Notes under the pieces: model-generated
Database searches by the model: none
The model's input: only the letters and a program-made list of their open reading frames with translations
What the model was told of the DNA's origin: nothing
Translations under genes and position numbers: made by a program
In this document: positions 19,272 through 29,274 of the stretch, in pieces
Layout: every line of letters starts with the position of its first letter
How positions within the stretch are numbered: position 1 is the first letter of the stretch
DNA from: CAWBRT01 sp963832785
GTDB taxonomy: Bacteria > Acidobacteriota > Terriglobia > Terriglobales > Acidobacteriaceae
Assembly: GCA_963832785.1 (NCBI GenBank)
Contig: CAWHVF010000005.1
Coordinates: 868,001 to 932,000 of the forward strand
Direction: 5' to 3'
Length of the DNA: 64,000 bases

Positions 19272-21518
19272 GTGACGACCGTGAGCACGACCGAGCGCAA
19301 CGCCTTGGCGCAATCTTCTTCCCCCTACCTGCGTTCGGCCATGGGCCAGCCGGTGCGCTGGCGGGAGTGGGACGAAGCCGCCTTTGCCGAAGCCCAGCGC
19401 GAGAACAAGCCCATACTGCTGGATATTGGCGCAGTGTGGTGCCACTGGTGCCACGTCATGGACCGCGAGTCCTACGAGTCGCCCGAGGTAGCCGAGATCA
19501 TCAACGCGCAGTTCATCCCCATCAAGGTGGACCGCGACGAGCGTCCGGATGTCGACTCGCGCTACCAGACGGCGGTGGCGGCCATCAGCGGCCAGGGCGG
19601 ATGGCCGCTCACGGCCTTCCTGACGCCTGAAGGCAATCCGTTTTACGGCGGGACCTACTTTCCGCCGCAGGATGTCATGGGCCGTCCCAGCTTTCGCAAG
19701 GTTCTGCTGGCCATCGCCGAGGCCTTTCGCGAGCGCCGCAGCGACGTCGAGGAGGAAGCCGGCAAGCTGATGCACGCCCTGGGCCACGCCGAGGGCCTGC
19801 TGGGCCGCAGCGCCGAGTTCTCGCCTCGCATCGTCGAGCAGATGGTGCAGTCCGGCGTCTCCGCCTTCGACCGCGAGAACGGCGGCTTCGGAGCGGCGCC
19901 CAAGTTCCCGCATCCGCCGGCGCTGGATGTGCTGATCGACTGGTACGCCCGCACCGGCGAAGAACAGGTCGGAACCGTCGTAACCCGCACCCTGGAAAAG
20001 ATGGCGCGCGGCGGCGTCTACGACCAGCTTGCCGGCGGCTTCCATCGCTACTCGGTAGACGAGTACTGGCGCGTGCCGCACTTCGAGAAGATGTCCTACG
20101 ACAATTCCGAGCTGCTGAAGAACTACGTTCACGGCTACCAGGTCACCGGGAACCTGTTTTTCGCCTCGGTGGCGCGCGACATCGTGCGCTGGATGGACGA
20201 GTGGCTGAGCGACCGCGAGCACGGCGGCTTCTACGCTTCGCAGGATGCCGACATCAGCCTGCACGACGACGGCGATCACTTTACCTGGACGCGCGACGAG
20301 GCTCGCGCCGCCCTTGATGCCGACGAGTTCGAGACCGCCTGTCTGCATTTCGATATCGGCGAAACCGGCCAGATGCACCACAACCACGCCAAGAACGTTC
20401 TCTGCGCGCGCTTGCCTGAGGAGGAAATTGCCTCGCGCACCGGCCGTCCGCGCCAGGAGGTCGAGCGGCTGATCGCTTCGGCCAAGCACAAGATGTACGC
20501 CGCGCGCCGGAAACGGCCCATTCCATACGTCGATAAGACGGTGTATGTGAACTGGAACGCCCTGGCCATCTCGGCCTACTTGCAGGCGGCCCGCGTTCTG
20601 CCCAAGGTAACGCCGCCGGCCCCGGCGGCGGGCCGTGCCGATTCTCATTTGCCGGGCTGGGCCGAGCAGGCGCAGCACTTTGCCCTGCGCTCGCTGGACC
20701 GCATTCTGAGCGAAGCCTGGGCCCCTCTGTCCCAGCAAGCGCAAACGCCGCGCGTGCCGGGGGCCCCGCAGCGCGGGCTGTTGCACGTGGTCGCCTATGC
20801 GGAGGGCGCCAAGCGGCTGCCGGGATTGCTGGATGATTATGCCTTCACCACGCTGGCCTGCCTCGACGCCTACGAATGCACCGGCGATCTCACTTACTTC
20901 CGTTTTGGCAAGGCCATCGCCGACAGCATGATTGCGCGCTTCCACGATGCCGAGGGCGGCGGATTCTTCGACCGCGAAGCGGGCGGCGACGGCCATCGTG
21001 CGGTTGGCGCGCTCAGCGCCCGGCGCAAGCCTTTTCAGGATTCGCCCACGCCGGCCGGAGATTCGGCGGCTGCCATCGCACTGCTTCGCCTTTATTCGCT
21101 GACCAGCGAGGAGCGCTATCGCGAAATAGCACGCCAGACGCTGGAGATTTTCGCCGGCGTAGCCGAGCAGTTCGGCATCTATGCCGGGACTTATGGGCTG
21201 GCCTCCATCTGGCTGGCCCGCCCTTACACCCAGGTAGTGGTAATTGGCAGCGGTCCCGCGGCCGACGCGCTGCATGCGGCGGCGGTGATGCCGTTTGCCG
21301 TCAACAAGAGCGTGATCCGCCTGCGCGACGAGCAGGCCGTGGCCGCCTACCTGCCGCCGGCGCTCGGCGAAACAGTGCCGCATCTGACAGGGATTGGCCA
21401 AGGCAAGGCGATGGCCATCGTCTGCAGCAACTTCACCTGCCAGCCGCCGGTCAGCGATCCGGCGGAGTTAAGCAAGCTGATTCATGCCTCCATCCGAGGT
21501 CCAAGGCGGGCGGCGTAG
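19272..21518 (+). CDS. YyaL-type thioredoxin-domain protein (DUF255)
   Basis: This 748-residue cytoplasmic protein starts with a thioredoxin-fold DUF255 domain. Its WCHWCHVM places Cys57 and Cys60 as the CxxC pair. A long alpha/alpha-toroid related to glycoside hydrolases and N-acylglucosamine epimerases follows (AGGFHRYSVDEYWRVPHFEKM, GFYASQDADI, LDDYAFTTLACLDAYE). Homologues (bacterial YyaL, human SPATA20) have no settled reaction. Start is GTG at 19272. The small gene at 21559 follows by 40 bp and may be cotranscribed. Confidence 0.88.
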   Translation: MTTVSTTERNALAQSSSPYLRSAMGQPVRWREWDEAAFAEAQRENKPILLDIGAVWCHWCHVMDRESYESPEVAEIINAQFIPIKVDRDERPDVDSRYQTAVAAISGQGGWPLTAFLTPEGNPFYGGTYFPPQDVMGRPSFRKVLLAIAEAFRERRSDVEEEAGKLMHALGHAEGLLGRSAEFSPRIVEQMVQSGVSAFDRENGGFGAAPKFPHPPALDVLIDWYARTGEEQVGTVVTRTLEKMARGGVYDQLAGGFHRYSVDEYWRVPHFEKMSYDNSELLKNYVHGYQVTGNLFFASVARDIVRWMDEWLSDREHGGFYASQDADISLHDDGDHFTWTRDEARAALDADEFETACLHFDIGETGQMHHNHAKNVLCARLPEEEIASRTGRPRQEVERLIASAKHKMYAARRKRPIPYVDKTVYVNWNALAISAYLQAARVLPKVTPPAPAAGRADSHLPGWAEQAQHFALRSLDRILSEAWAPLSQQAQTPRVPGAPQRGLLHVVAYAEGAKRLPGLLDDYAFTTLACLDAYECTGDLTYFRFGKAIADSMIARFHDAEGGGFFDREAGGDGHRAVGALSARRKPFQDSPTPAGDSAAAIALLRLYSLTSEERYREIARQTLEIFAGVAEQFGIYAGTYGLASIWLARPYTQVVVIGSGPAADALHAAAVMPFAVNKSVIRLRDEQAVAAYLPPALGETVPHLTGIGQGKAMAIVCSNFTCQPPVSDPAELSKLIHASIRGPRRAA

Positions 21519-21558
21519 TAGCGCCTGCCGTGGCATAACCGCAAGAAAGCGAGGAACA

Positions 21559-22083
21559 ATGGCACCCGCCAGCAAGAAACTCAGGAACAAGCCCGCCACC
21601 CGCAAATCGGCGCTACCTTCCAGCAAATCCGGCACTCATAAACGTCAAGGCATTCGTAAGCGCTCGAAACCGGGAATCTACACCGTTCCTCGCGGGCATG
21701 TCAGCATAGCCGTTCCCCCGTTCTGGACATTGCGCCAAACCAACGACGACCTGGAAATAGAAGCGCCTTCGGGCGCCACCTCGGTGATTGTCACCGCCTT
21801 CAAGCACGAGCGGGGCACCGGCGCCCCCGACGCCCGCGATTTCCTGGCCCGCTTCCTGGAGACGGCGCCGCACAACGGCCGCACCAAGATCGAAAAAGGA
21901 ACACGGCAGCAGGCGGTCGCCAGGTATCGCGACCCCGAGGGCGACCACTGGCAGATCATGTTCCTGACCAACGGCAAGACGCTCTTGATGGCCACCTGCA
22001 ACAGCAGCGGCCCGCTCACCGGCCGCGAAGCCCGTAACGGGGTCGAGGTGCTGGGCTCGTTGAAACTGAAATCCAGGGAATAA
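21559..22083 (+). CDS. Hypothetical protein with basic N terminus
   Basis: This 174-residue protein has about 40 Lys/Arg/Ser-rich residues, probably disordered. A compact domain follows with GHVSIAVPPFWTLR, SGATSVIVTAFKHERG and WQIMFLTNGKTLLMATCN. The fold resembles small lipoprotein-like stress domains that assess substrate damage, but no family is named with confidence. The ATG at 21559 has GAGGAAC directly upstream; an earlier frame start would overlap the preceding gene. Confidence 0.65.
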   Translation: MAPASKKLRNKPATRKSALPSSKSGTHKRQGIRKRSKPGIYTVPRGHVSIAVPPFWTLRQTNDDLEIEAPSGATSVIVTAFKHERGTGAPDARDFLARFLETAPHNGRTKIEKGTRQQAVARYRDPEGDHWQIMFLTNGKTLLMATCNSSGPLTGREARNGVEVLGSLKLKSRE

Positions 22084-22118
22084 GAAATGTAGCCTGAGGC
22101 CGGCAAAGCGCCACACGC

Positions 22119-22155
22119 TAGAGCAAATTTATAGTTGCTGTGAACCGCTTTAGCA
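22119..22155. repeat. Solitary IS630-type end remnant
   Basis: TAGAGCAAATTTATAGTTGC and the following bases to CAG align with the left end of the IS at 5006 (TAGAGCGGATTCATAGTTGC...CAG), about two thirds identical. No transposase is nearby, so it is a decayed end or a tiny non-autonomous copy just behind the TolC gene. Confidence 0.5.
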
Positions 22156-22163
22156 GACCCCTT

Positions 22164-24305
22164 CTACTTTGCCGGCTCCGGTGGTACCTGGGGCGGCTCC
22201 GTTGCAGCCGGAATCTGGTTGCGAATGGCCTCGTCGAGTTGAATGTCGGCTTGTTCGACCAGCGAGCCGATGGCGCGTTCCAGGGCTACGCGCGACTTGA
22301 TATAGGTGCTGCGGGCGGCCACTTCGGTCGAGCGCGCCTGGGCCAGGAAGCTCTGGTCCTGCACGATCATGAAGTTGGTGGAAGCGCCCACCGAAAGCTT
22401 TTCCATCTCCGCCTCCAGCAACTGCTGCTGGAAGCGCCGGCTGCGCACGGCGGCGGTATAGGAGGAGCGCGCCACCTCCAGCGCGGTCAAGGCGTTCTCG
22501 ATCTCGTCCCGCGCCTGGTTTTCGAGCTGTTGCAGGCGGGCCTGCATCATCCGCAGTTGGATCTCGTCGCGCGCGGCGTCGGCCTGGGCCACGCGATTGC
22601 GGAAAGGCACGTTAACCTGAACGCCGCCCTCGTAGACCTTCGACTGGCGGCCGGCCGGGGCCGAAGGCGGCAAAGCGACGCTCGTCACGCTGATAATCGA
22701 GGTGCTGCCAAGGTTGCCGCGCGTCTGCACGGTGCCGATCAGGTCGATCTCCGGCTTCACGGCGTTGCGCGAGGCACCGACGGCGATCCGCCCGTTCTCG
22801 ACCTGGATGGCCGCCTGCGCCAGATCGGCGCGATTGGCCAAACCCTGCTTGCTCAACTCCTCGAGCGACGGCAGGATCTCGTTTTCGGGAACGACAATGG
22901 TGTCGGTGGGCACGATGCGCACGCCCCGCAAAATCGCGTCGGCTGTTCCGGTGCGCGAGATCACGCTCTTGATCACGGCTTCCTGTTGCAGTACCAGCCC
23001 CTGGGCGCGGGTAAGGTCAAGCTGGCTGGCGGAGAGCAGAGCTTCGGCGCGGGTCAGCTCCAACGGCGCCAGCGTGCCGACTTCTACCTGGCTCTTGTCG
23101 TTCTCGTAAAGCGTTTGCGCCGCCGCCAGGGTTTCCTGCTTTACCCGCACGTCCTCGTTGAGGCTCACCAGGTCGTAGTACAGCCTGCTGATGCCGAAGA
23201 TCAGCTCGCTCAACTGCTGGCGGAAGACCAGCCGCGACACCTTGAGGTCGTTCTCGGCAATGCGGATATAGCGGCGGTTGAGGTTGCGCCCGGCGCCGCG
23301 CAACAGTGGCTGCGTGACGCTGGCAACCACGTTGGTACGGCGGAACGGGTCGGGGCTGGAGGCCAGCAGGTTCAAAATGTCGGAGGCGTTGTTACTGCCG
23401 ACCAGGAACTGTGTGCCGGGGCTGAAGCCCTGCGCCAGGGTCAGGTTCCCGAAGGTGTTGGTCGAATTCAGATTGAGGAGTTTCGGGCTGGCGGCTGTCC
23501 CGTTGTTGATCTCCTGTTGCAGGTGCATCCAGGCCAGTTGGCCGACCAGTGTCGGGTCGTAGGTAGGCAGCGGCGGGCCGGCGGAAAAGGGCGTGTTGCC
23601 CTGAATCGAGAGGTTAGTTTGCGCCTCGGTGAGCTGGTTTACGTCAAAGACATTGGCCACGGTGGAAGCGGTAGGGCTAACGGCGCCGGCGCTGGCCGCG
23701 GTGTTCAGCAACGGGCTTCCCGGACCGCCAATGCCCACCGGCGACTGCGCGACGTTCAGCGGAAGTCCGCGAACCACGCCGCCACCCTTGGCGCGCAGCA
23801 GGTCGGTATCGGCCATCACTAGCTGATAGCGCTGCTGCTCGACGTCCAGACTGTTCTCGATGCCGAGCAGGATGGCGTTGTGCAATGAGAGATAAAGCTT
23901 CCGGTTGAAAATCAGTGCGGCCATCCGGTTGCCGTTCTCCAGACGAAGCGGCGGAACAAAGCGTACGGAGAACATGCCAAAAAGCGAGGGACGTCCGAAG
24001 TTGCGCGGATAATCCTGGCGGGGCGCGACCTTTGTCTGCCCCGCTTGCTGCAGCGCCGGGCTTAGATTTTTCTCGGCGTACTGCTGTTCGAGCTTCTTTT
24101 CCGTGAGGCCTGCGGCAACTTCCGCATTCGCACCTGCCGGACTCGTAACACCCGCTTGCGGCGCGCTCGTAATACCCTGCGCCTGCGCCTGCTGCGCCAT
24201 GAGGCTCAGAGAGGCCGCCACGCAGAGAAGGAGCGAGACGAAATAGCTATGGACGCAGCGGGCTTCAGCCCCTGTTATGCGGAACGGCAGTGAACGCAAT
24301 CTCAT
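22164..24305 (-). CDS. TolC-family outer-membrane efflux protein
   Basis: This 713-residue outer-membrane channel is the third gene of an efflux operon. It has a signal peptide (residues about 18-42, ending AQA) and a long Gln-rich N-terminal extension. Two outer-efflux (OEP) repeats contain coiled-coil helices such as LTRAEALLSASQLDLTRAQG and VEVARSSYTAAVRSRR-like stretches. TolC trimers carry substrates across the periplasm and outer membrane. It is longer than Escherichia coli TolC (about 490), mainly from the N-terminal region and a Ser/Thr/Asn-rich insert near residues 190-320. Confidence 0.88.
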   Translation of the reverse strand: MRLRSLPFRITGAEARCVHSYFVSLLLCVAASLSLMAQQAQAQGITSAPQAGVTSPAGANAEVAAGLTEKKLEQQYAEKNLSPALQQAGQTKVAPRQDYPRNFGRPSLFGMFSVRFVPPLRLENGNRMAALIFNRKLYLSLHNAILLGIENSLDVEQQRYQLVMADTDLLRAKGGGVVRGLPLNVAQSPVGIGGPGSPLLNTAASAGAVSPTASTVANVFDVNQLTEAQTNLSIQGNTPFSAGPPLPTYDPTLVGQLAWMHLQQEINNGTAASPKLLNLNSTNTFGNLTLAQGFSPGTQFLVGSNNASDILNLLASSPDPFRRTNVVASVTQPLLRGAGRNLNRRYIRIAENDLKVSRLVFRQQLSELIFGISRLYYDLVSLNEDVRVKQETLAAAQTLYENDKSQVEVGTLAPLELTRAEALLSASQLDLTRAQGLVLQQEAVIKSVISRTGTADAILRGVRIVPTDTIVVPENEILPSLEELSKQGLANRADLAQAAIQVENGRIAVGASRNAVKPEIDLIGTVQTRGNLGSTSIISVTSVALPPSAPAGRQSKVYEGGVQVNVPFRNRVAQADAARDEIQLRMMQARLQQLENQARDEIENALTALEVARSSYTAAVRSRRFQQQLLEAEMEKLSVGASTNFMIVQDQSFLAQARSTEVAARSTYIKSRVALERAIGSLVEQADIQLDEAIRNQIPAATEPPQVPPEPAK

Positions 24306-24350
24306 TTCGGGTTCTATCGGCTCCTTGGCAGCTTCACCCGGCTGCGGAGA

Positions 24351-25796
24351 CTACTGTCCGTTGGCGGCTCCGTTGCCTGCCGGCTTGAGCTCGGACCCGC
24401 TCGCAGCTTCCTGGCCACGGGGAGGAAGCAGACGCGTGCTTACCCTGGTTCCCTCCTTGCTGGAGTCGCCCGGGTTGACAATCACGAGATCTCCTTCCTG
24501 CAGCCCTTCGCGAATTTCTACATTCGCGCCATAATCGCGCCCGATCACCACCGGCTGCAAATGCACGCGGCCGTCGCGCACCAGCGCCACCTTGGTCCCG
24601 TCGGCGCGGGTGATGAGCGTGTCTCCGGGGACGATCACCGGGGGCACGGCGCCAATTTTGTTGAAGGTCACGGTCGCGAAGGTCCCAGGCAGCAGCTCGC
24701 CGCGGCGGTTCTCCACGTCGATCTGGGTCAGCAGGGTGCGGGTGAGGGTGTCGATGGCGTTGGCCGTACGCACCACCTTGCCCTGGAAAGTCTTGCCGGG
24801 AACCGAATCGAAGGCCAGGTCCACGGTCTGACCCACGGCCACGTATTGCGCGCTGCTCTCCGGTACGCTGCAATAGACGCGCAGGCGATCAAGGCGGGCA
24901 ATGCGGAACATCTCCGCGCCCAGGGTGGCGCTACCCGTGACCGGGATGGTGGCGCTGCCGGTTCCGCCGGTGTTGACGCCGCCTCCCAGACCGCCGCCGT
25001 AAGAAGAGATCAGCGAGCCGACATCGATGTTGCGCACGATGACCACGCCGGCGAAAGGCGCCCTCACGTGCTCATAGCTCTGCAGTTTGAGCAGGCGCTC
25101 CAGGTTGGCGCGGTTGGAGTTCACGGTGTCCTGGGCCGCCCGCACGGTGGCCAACGAGACGCTGTAGTTCGCCTCCTGGGTGTCGCCGTCCTGCTTGGAG
25201 AGGACGCCGCGCTCCACCAGCACCTTGTAGCGCTCCCAGGTGACGCTGGCCAGCTTGGCCTGCGCCTCGGCCTGGCGCAGCACCGATTCGCTCTGCTGCA
25301 AGCCGGCCCGAGCCTGGTCCACCTGCTGGTCGAGGTCAGGAGCGTCGACTACCGCCAGCAACTGGCCGGCCTGTACGCGGTCGCCGATGTCCGCCAGGCG
25401 CTTGCTTACATAGCCGGAGGCGCGCGCGTAAATGGGAGCCTCCATCAGCGCCGCCGAGCTGCCGGGCAGCGAGAGGCGGCTGTTGGATTTGGCGCGCGCG
25501 GCCGCGGTCACCGCCACTACCGGCAGTTCGGTCTGCTGCCGTTTGCTGGCGCTGGCAATCGCCTCCCGGTCGCGCAGACGCGGCAGGTAGCCGACCATCA
25601 GAATCAAGCCGAACACGCCCGCCACCAGCAGGCCAAGCCTGAGCATGGAGCGGGGAGCGCGCGGAGTGCGTGCCGTTTCGGCGCGATCGGTTGGGGCGTA
25701 AGCCGCCACCTCCGTCTGGGTGCCGCCCCTGCCGGAGCCGTTCGTCAGCTCCTCGGAGCTGCCACCAAATCTTGAGTTGGAGTTCATCTCATCCAT
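24351..25796 (-). CDS. RND efflux periplasmic adaptor (membrane fusion protein)
   Basis: This 481-residue adaptor links the inner-membrane pump to TolC. An N-terminal low-complexity cytoplasmic tail (about 45 residues) precedes a membrane anchor (LRLGLLVAGVFGLILMVGYL). The lipoyl/barrel-sandwich half motif follows (PIYARASGYVSKRLADIGDRVQAGQLLAVVDAPDL), then a coiled-coil hairpin, the second lipoyl half (YEHVRAPFAGVVIVRNIDVGSL) with a Gly-rich insert, and a beta-barrel domain. It is 21 bp behind the permease gene and 45 bp before tolC, so one operon is likely. Confidence 0.9.
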   Translation of the reverse strand: MDEMNSNSRFGGSSEELTNGSGRGGTQTEVAAYAPTDRAETARTPRAPRSMLRLGLLVAGVFGLILMVGYLPRLRDREAIASASKRQQTELPVVAVTAAARAKSNSRLSLPGSSAALMEAPIYARASGYVSKRLADIGDRVQAGQLLAVVDAPDLDQQVDQARAGLQQSESVLRQAEAQAKLASVTWERYKVLVERGVLSKQDGDTQEANYSVSLATVRAAQDTVNSNRANLERLLKLQSYEHVRAPFAGVVIVRNIDVGSLISSYGGGLGGGVNTGGTGSATIPVTGSATLGAEMFRIARLDRLRVYCSVPESSAQYVAVGQTVDLAFDSVPGKTFQGKVVRTANAIDTLTRTLLTQIDVENRRGELLPGTFATVTFNKIGAVPPVIVPGDTLITRADGTKVALVRDGRVHLQPVVIGRDYGANVEIREGLQEGDLVIVNPGDSSKEGTRVSTRLLPPRGQEAASGSELKPAGNGAANGQ

Positions 25797-25817
25797 GTTA
25801 AAGCTGCGCTGCTTCTC

Positions 25818-28800
25818 CTACGCAGGAAGCGTTCCGTTCTCCGCCAGCTCCTGGTGGGACTCAAGGTCGATCTCCTTGTCCCAATCGATCGGCGCCTTCT
25901 TGCGGAAGATGGAATAAAAAATCGGCACCACAAAAAGCGTGCTCACGGTGGCCAGCAGCAATCCTCCGATCACCGCCCGGCCCAGAGGCGCGTTCTGCTC
26001 GCCGCCTTCGCCCATGGCCAGCGCCATGGGGACCATGCCAATGATCATCGCCAGCGCAGTCATACAAACCGGGCGCAGGCGGACGTAGCCGGCCTCCAGC
26101 GCCGCCGCCAGCGCGCCTTTGCCGCCGGCGCGCTCGTCATTGGCGAAGCTGACCACCAGAATGCTGTTGGCCGTAGCCACTCCGGTCGCCATGATGGTGC
26201 CCATCAGCGAAGGAACATTCAGGGTCGTCTGGGTAACGTATAGCATCCACAGAATGCCGGCAAATGCGCCGGGCAGGGCCATCAGGATGATGAACGGATC
26301 GAGCCAGGACTGGAAATTCACGGCCATCAGCAGGTAAACGAAGATCACGGCGAAGGCGATGCCGGTGCCGAGGCGGAAAAACGAGTTGTGCATGGTCTCG
26401 ACCTGGCCGCGCATGGTCAGCCAGGAGCCGCGCGGCAGGCGCCCGGAGGCGGTCTCATCGTCGAGGATCTTCTGAATGCCGCCCGCCACTCCGCCCAGAT
26501 CGCGCAGGTCGGCATCGCAGTAAATGTCGAAGACCGGCTGCACGTCGTAGTGGCTGATCAGGGAGGGAGAGGTCGAGCGGGTGATCCTGGCCAGGTTCTG
26601 CAGCAGATGCGTATCCTTGCTGGTGGACTGGATGTTCTGCGGGCCGTTGATGGGCGTGCTCTTCATGGCGTCGAGCGACTCGATCAAGCCCTGCGGCGTC
26701 TGCACGGTAACGCTGTAGTTGATGCCGGTGGCCGGATTCAGCCACTGGTTGGGCGCGGTCATGTAACTGCCGCTGAGCGAGATAAGCATGCTCTGGGCGA
26801 CATCGCGCTGGGCCATGCCCAGTTGCTGCGCCTTGGCGCGGTCCACGGTTACGTCGAACTGGGGATGCGCCACCTCCTGATGGATGTGGGCGTCGACCAC
26901 CCCCGGAACCTTCCGCACGCGGGCCAGCAGCCGTTCGGCAACTTCGTAGTTGGGCGCCGCATCGCGGCCGACCACCTGTATATCGATCGGCGCCGGCAGC
27001 CCGAAGTTCAAAATCTGCGTGGTCATGTTGGCGGCGGCGAAGAAGAAGGTCTCCTGCGGAAACTTTTCGCTCAGGCGCTGGCGCAGCCGCCGCATGTATT
27101 GGCGCGTGGGTCCGTGTTTCTCCGGCTTGAGGGCGATGAGGATGTCGCCGTCGCCCGAGCCGATGCTGCCGGAATCGCTGAACGCCAGGTTGATGCCGCT
27201 GACCGGCAGGCCGATGTTATCGATGATGAGCTGCACCTCGTCCGGCGGCAGGACGCGCCGGATCTCCGCCTCGATGTCGGCAAAAATCTGCTCGGTGGTC
27301 TCGACCCGCGTGCCCGACGGGCAGCGCACGTGCAGCCGCATCTGGCCGGAGTCGACGTAGGGGAAGAAGTCCTGCCCTACGACGAACACCAGCCCGCAGG
27401 AAGCCGCCACAAATACCGCGTAGGCTCCCAGCACCAGGCGGCGGTTGTGCAGGCACCATTCCAGCAACTGGCGATAACGCTCGCGTTGCGCCTCGAACCA
27501 GTCGTTGAAGCGGAAGTGCAGGTGCCATACCCATCCCAGCCCTTCCCGGTGCTGTCCATGCCCGGCGGTGTATATATGAACCTCCGACCCCAGCATGTGG
27601 TGCACCATGGTCGGGACCAATGTGCGGGACAGGAAGTAGGAGGCCAGCATGGCGAAGACAACCGCCATGGCCAGCGGGGTGAACAGGAAGCGCGCGGCCC
27701 CGGTCAGCAGCACCACCGGCACGAAAACGATGCAGATGGACAGGCTGGAGACGAAGGTGGGAACGGCGATCTGCTGCGCGCCATCCAGCAGGGCGCGGGT
27801 CAGCGGCTTGCGCATCGCCATGTTGCGGTGCACGTTCTCGATGGTGACGGTGGCGTCGTCCACCAGGATCCCCACCGCCAGGGCCATGCCGCCCAGGGTC
27901 ATGACGTTGATGCTCCGGCCGAGCGCGCTGAGAACGATCTGCGAGGTCAGGATGGAGAGCGGGATCGAAATACAGACGATCAGGGTGCTGCGCCAACTGC
28001 CCAGGAAGACCAGGATCATCAGCCCGGTGAGCAGCGCCGCCAGCACGCCTTCCTTGACGACGCCATAGATGGCGGCGCGCACGAACAGCGACTGGTCGAA
28101 CAGCGGAGTGATGCGGAAGGCCGGGGGCAGGGTCGAGAGAATGCGCGGCAGGGCTGCCTTGACCTGGCGCACGATGTCCAGGGTGGAGGCATGCCCGTTG
28201 CGCAGGACGGTCATCAACGAGGCGCGCACGCCATTGATGCGCACGATATTGATCTGCGGCAGATAGCCGCTGCGCACCTGGGCGACATCCTTCATCAGGA
28301 CCACGGCCCCGTCCGCCGCCCGTATAGGCAGCTCGTTCATCTCGGCGATGGTAAGCGGGCTGCTATTCAGGCGGACGCTGTACTCGCGGTCGCCCATCTT
28401 GGCCGTACCCGTCGGCAGCACCAGGTTCTGCGTGCTGATAGCGTTGGAAACGTCGGCCGGCGACAGGTGCTTGGCATAAAGCTGGTTGGGAAACAGGTCG
28501 ACCATGATCTGCGCCTGCTTGCCGCCGTAGGGCAGCGGCACGGAAGCGCCTTGCACGGTGGCCAACTGCGTGCGCACGTAATTCAAGCCGTAGTCGAATA
28601 GCTGCTGCTCGCTCAAGCCCTCGCCCGAGAGCCCCATCTGCAGGACGGGAACGGAGGAAACGTCGTACTTTACGATGGAGGGGGGAGTGGTGCCCGGGGG
28701 CATGATCCGCAACTGCGTCTGCACCAGCGCCGTCACCTGGGCCAGCGCTGTCTCCACCTTGGCATCTGGGTGGAAAAAGACCTTGATCACCCCCACTCCC

Positions 28801-29069
28801 TGGTAGGAGTGCGACTCGATATGCTCAATGTCGTTGACTATGGTCGTCATGGCTCGCTCGGAGATGGTCACCATGCGGTTGGCTACCTCTTCCGGCGAGA
28901 GCCCGGTGTAGCTCCAGACAACGCTAACCACCGGAATATCAATAATTGGGAAAATGTCTTTCGGGGTGGTGATGATCGCCGTCACGCCGAGAATAAAGAT
29001 AAGCAGAGACACGACGACGAACGTATACGGCCGACGCAAAGCTAGGCGAACAATCCACATCGTGAACAA
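25818..29069 (-). CDS. RND-family efflux permease
   Basis: This 1083-residue inner-membrane proton antiporter is first in the permease-adaptor-TolC operon. There are twelve membrane segments and two large periplasmic loops. The first helix ends RRPYTFVVVSLLIFILGV. The proton-relay Asp pair is in GGMALAVGILVDDATVTIENV. A second-half signature is GFIL-like in FVVGQDFFPYVDSGQMRLHV. The sequence is typical of acidobacterial hydrophobe/amphiphile pumps; whether it exports drugs, metals or lipids cannot be told. No regulator gene is next to it. Confidence 0.93.
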   Translation of the reverse strand: MFTMWIVRLALRRPYTFVVVSLLIFILGVTAIITTPKDIFPIIDIPVVSVVWSYTGLSPEEVANRMVTISERAMTTIVNDIEHIESHSYQGVGVIKVFFHPDAKVETALAQVTALVQTQLRIMPPGTTPPSIVKYDVSSVPVLQMGLSGEGLSEQQLFDYGLNYVRTQLATVQGASVPLPYGGKQAQIMVDLFPNQLYAKHLSPADVSNAISTQNLVLPTGTAKMGDREYSVRLNSSPLTIAEMNELPIRAADGAVVLMKDVAQVRSGYLPQINIVRINGVRASLMTVLRNGHASTLDIVRQVKAALPRILSTLPPAFRITPLFDQSLFVRAAIYGVVKEGVLAALLTGLMILVFLGSWRSTLIVCISIPLSILTSQIVLSALGRSINVMTLGGMALAVGILVDDATVTIENVHRNMAMRKPLTRALLDGAQQIAVPTFVSSLSICIVFVPVVLLTGAARFLFTPLAMAVVFAMLASYFLSRTLVPTMVHHMLGSEVHIYTAGHGQHREGLGWVWHLHFRFNDWFEAQRERYRQLLEWCLHNRRLVLGAYAVFVAASCGLVFVVGQDFFPYVDSGQMRLHVRCPSGTRVETTEQIFADIEAEIRRVLPPDEVQLIIDNIGLPVSGINLAFSDSGSIGSGDGDILIALKPEKHGPTRQYMRRLRQRLSEKFPQETFFFAAANMTTQILNFGLPAPIDIQVVGRDAAPNYEVAERLLARVRKVPGVVDAHIHQEVAHPQFDVTVDRAKAQQLGMAQRDVAQSMLISLSGSYMTAPNQWLNPATGINYSVTVQTPQGLIESLDAMKSTPINGPQNIQSTSKDTHLLQNLARITRSTSPSLISHYDVQPVFDIYCDADLRDLGGVAGGIQKILDDETASGRLPRGSWLTMRGQVETMHNSFFRLGTGIAFAVIFVYLLMAVNFQSWLDPFIILMALPGAFAGILWMLYVTQTTLNVPSLMGTIMATGVATANSILVVSFANDERAGGKGALAAALEAGYVRLRPVCMTALAMIIGMVPMALAMGEGGEQNAPLGRAVIGGLLLATVSTLFVVPIFYSIFRKKAPIDWDKEIDLESHQELAENGTLPA

Positions 29070-29274
29070 ACCACCCGAGTGGGGATCTGCTGCAGCTTGC
29101 CAATAATTACGGTGGCTACTTACCTAACAAGATAACCGAAGCTCACCAAGGTGTCATTGAAAATTGGCGCCGGCAGGAACTTCGGCCGAGAGGCAAATCA
29201 GGAGTGGTCAACAGGTAAACGGTTGGCGGCATCCAGCCGGGGCGGCTGGACCTACGTTGCCGTCTGCTGGGTGG

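Noticed and set aside
19257..21401. Minus-strand frame of 714 codons opposite the YyaL gene
   Set aside because: Antisense shadow; the plus-strand protein has clear thioredoxin and toroid motifs.
26388..28601. Long plus-strand frame opposite the RND permease (737 codons)
   Set aside because: Composition (Arg, Gln, His, Gly, no hydrophobic pattern) is that of an antisense shadow in GC-rich DNA; the permease on the minus strand is certain.
29100..29140. Regulator operator TTACCTAACAAGATAACC before the RND operon
   Set aside because: The dyad is weak and no regulator gene is adjacent, so it cannot be supported.
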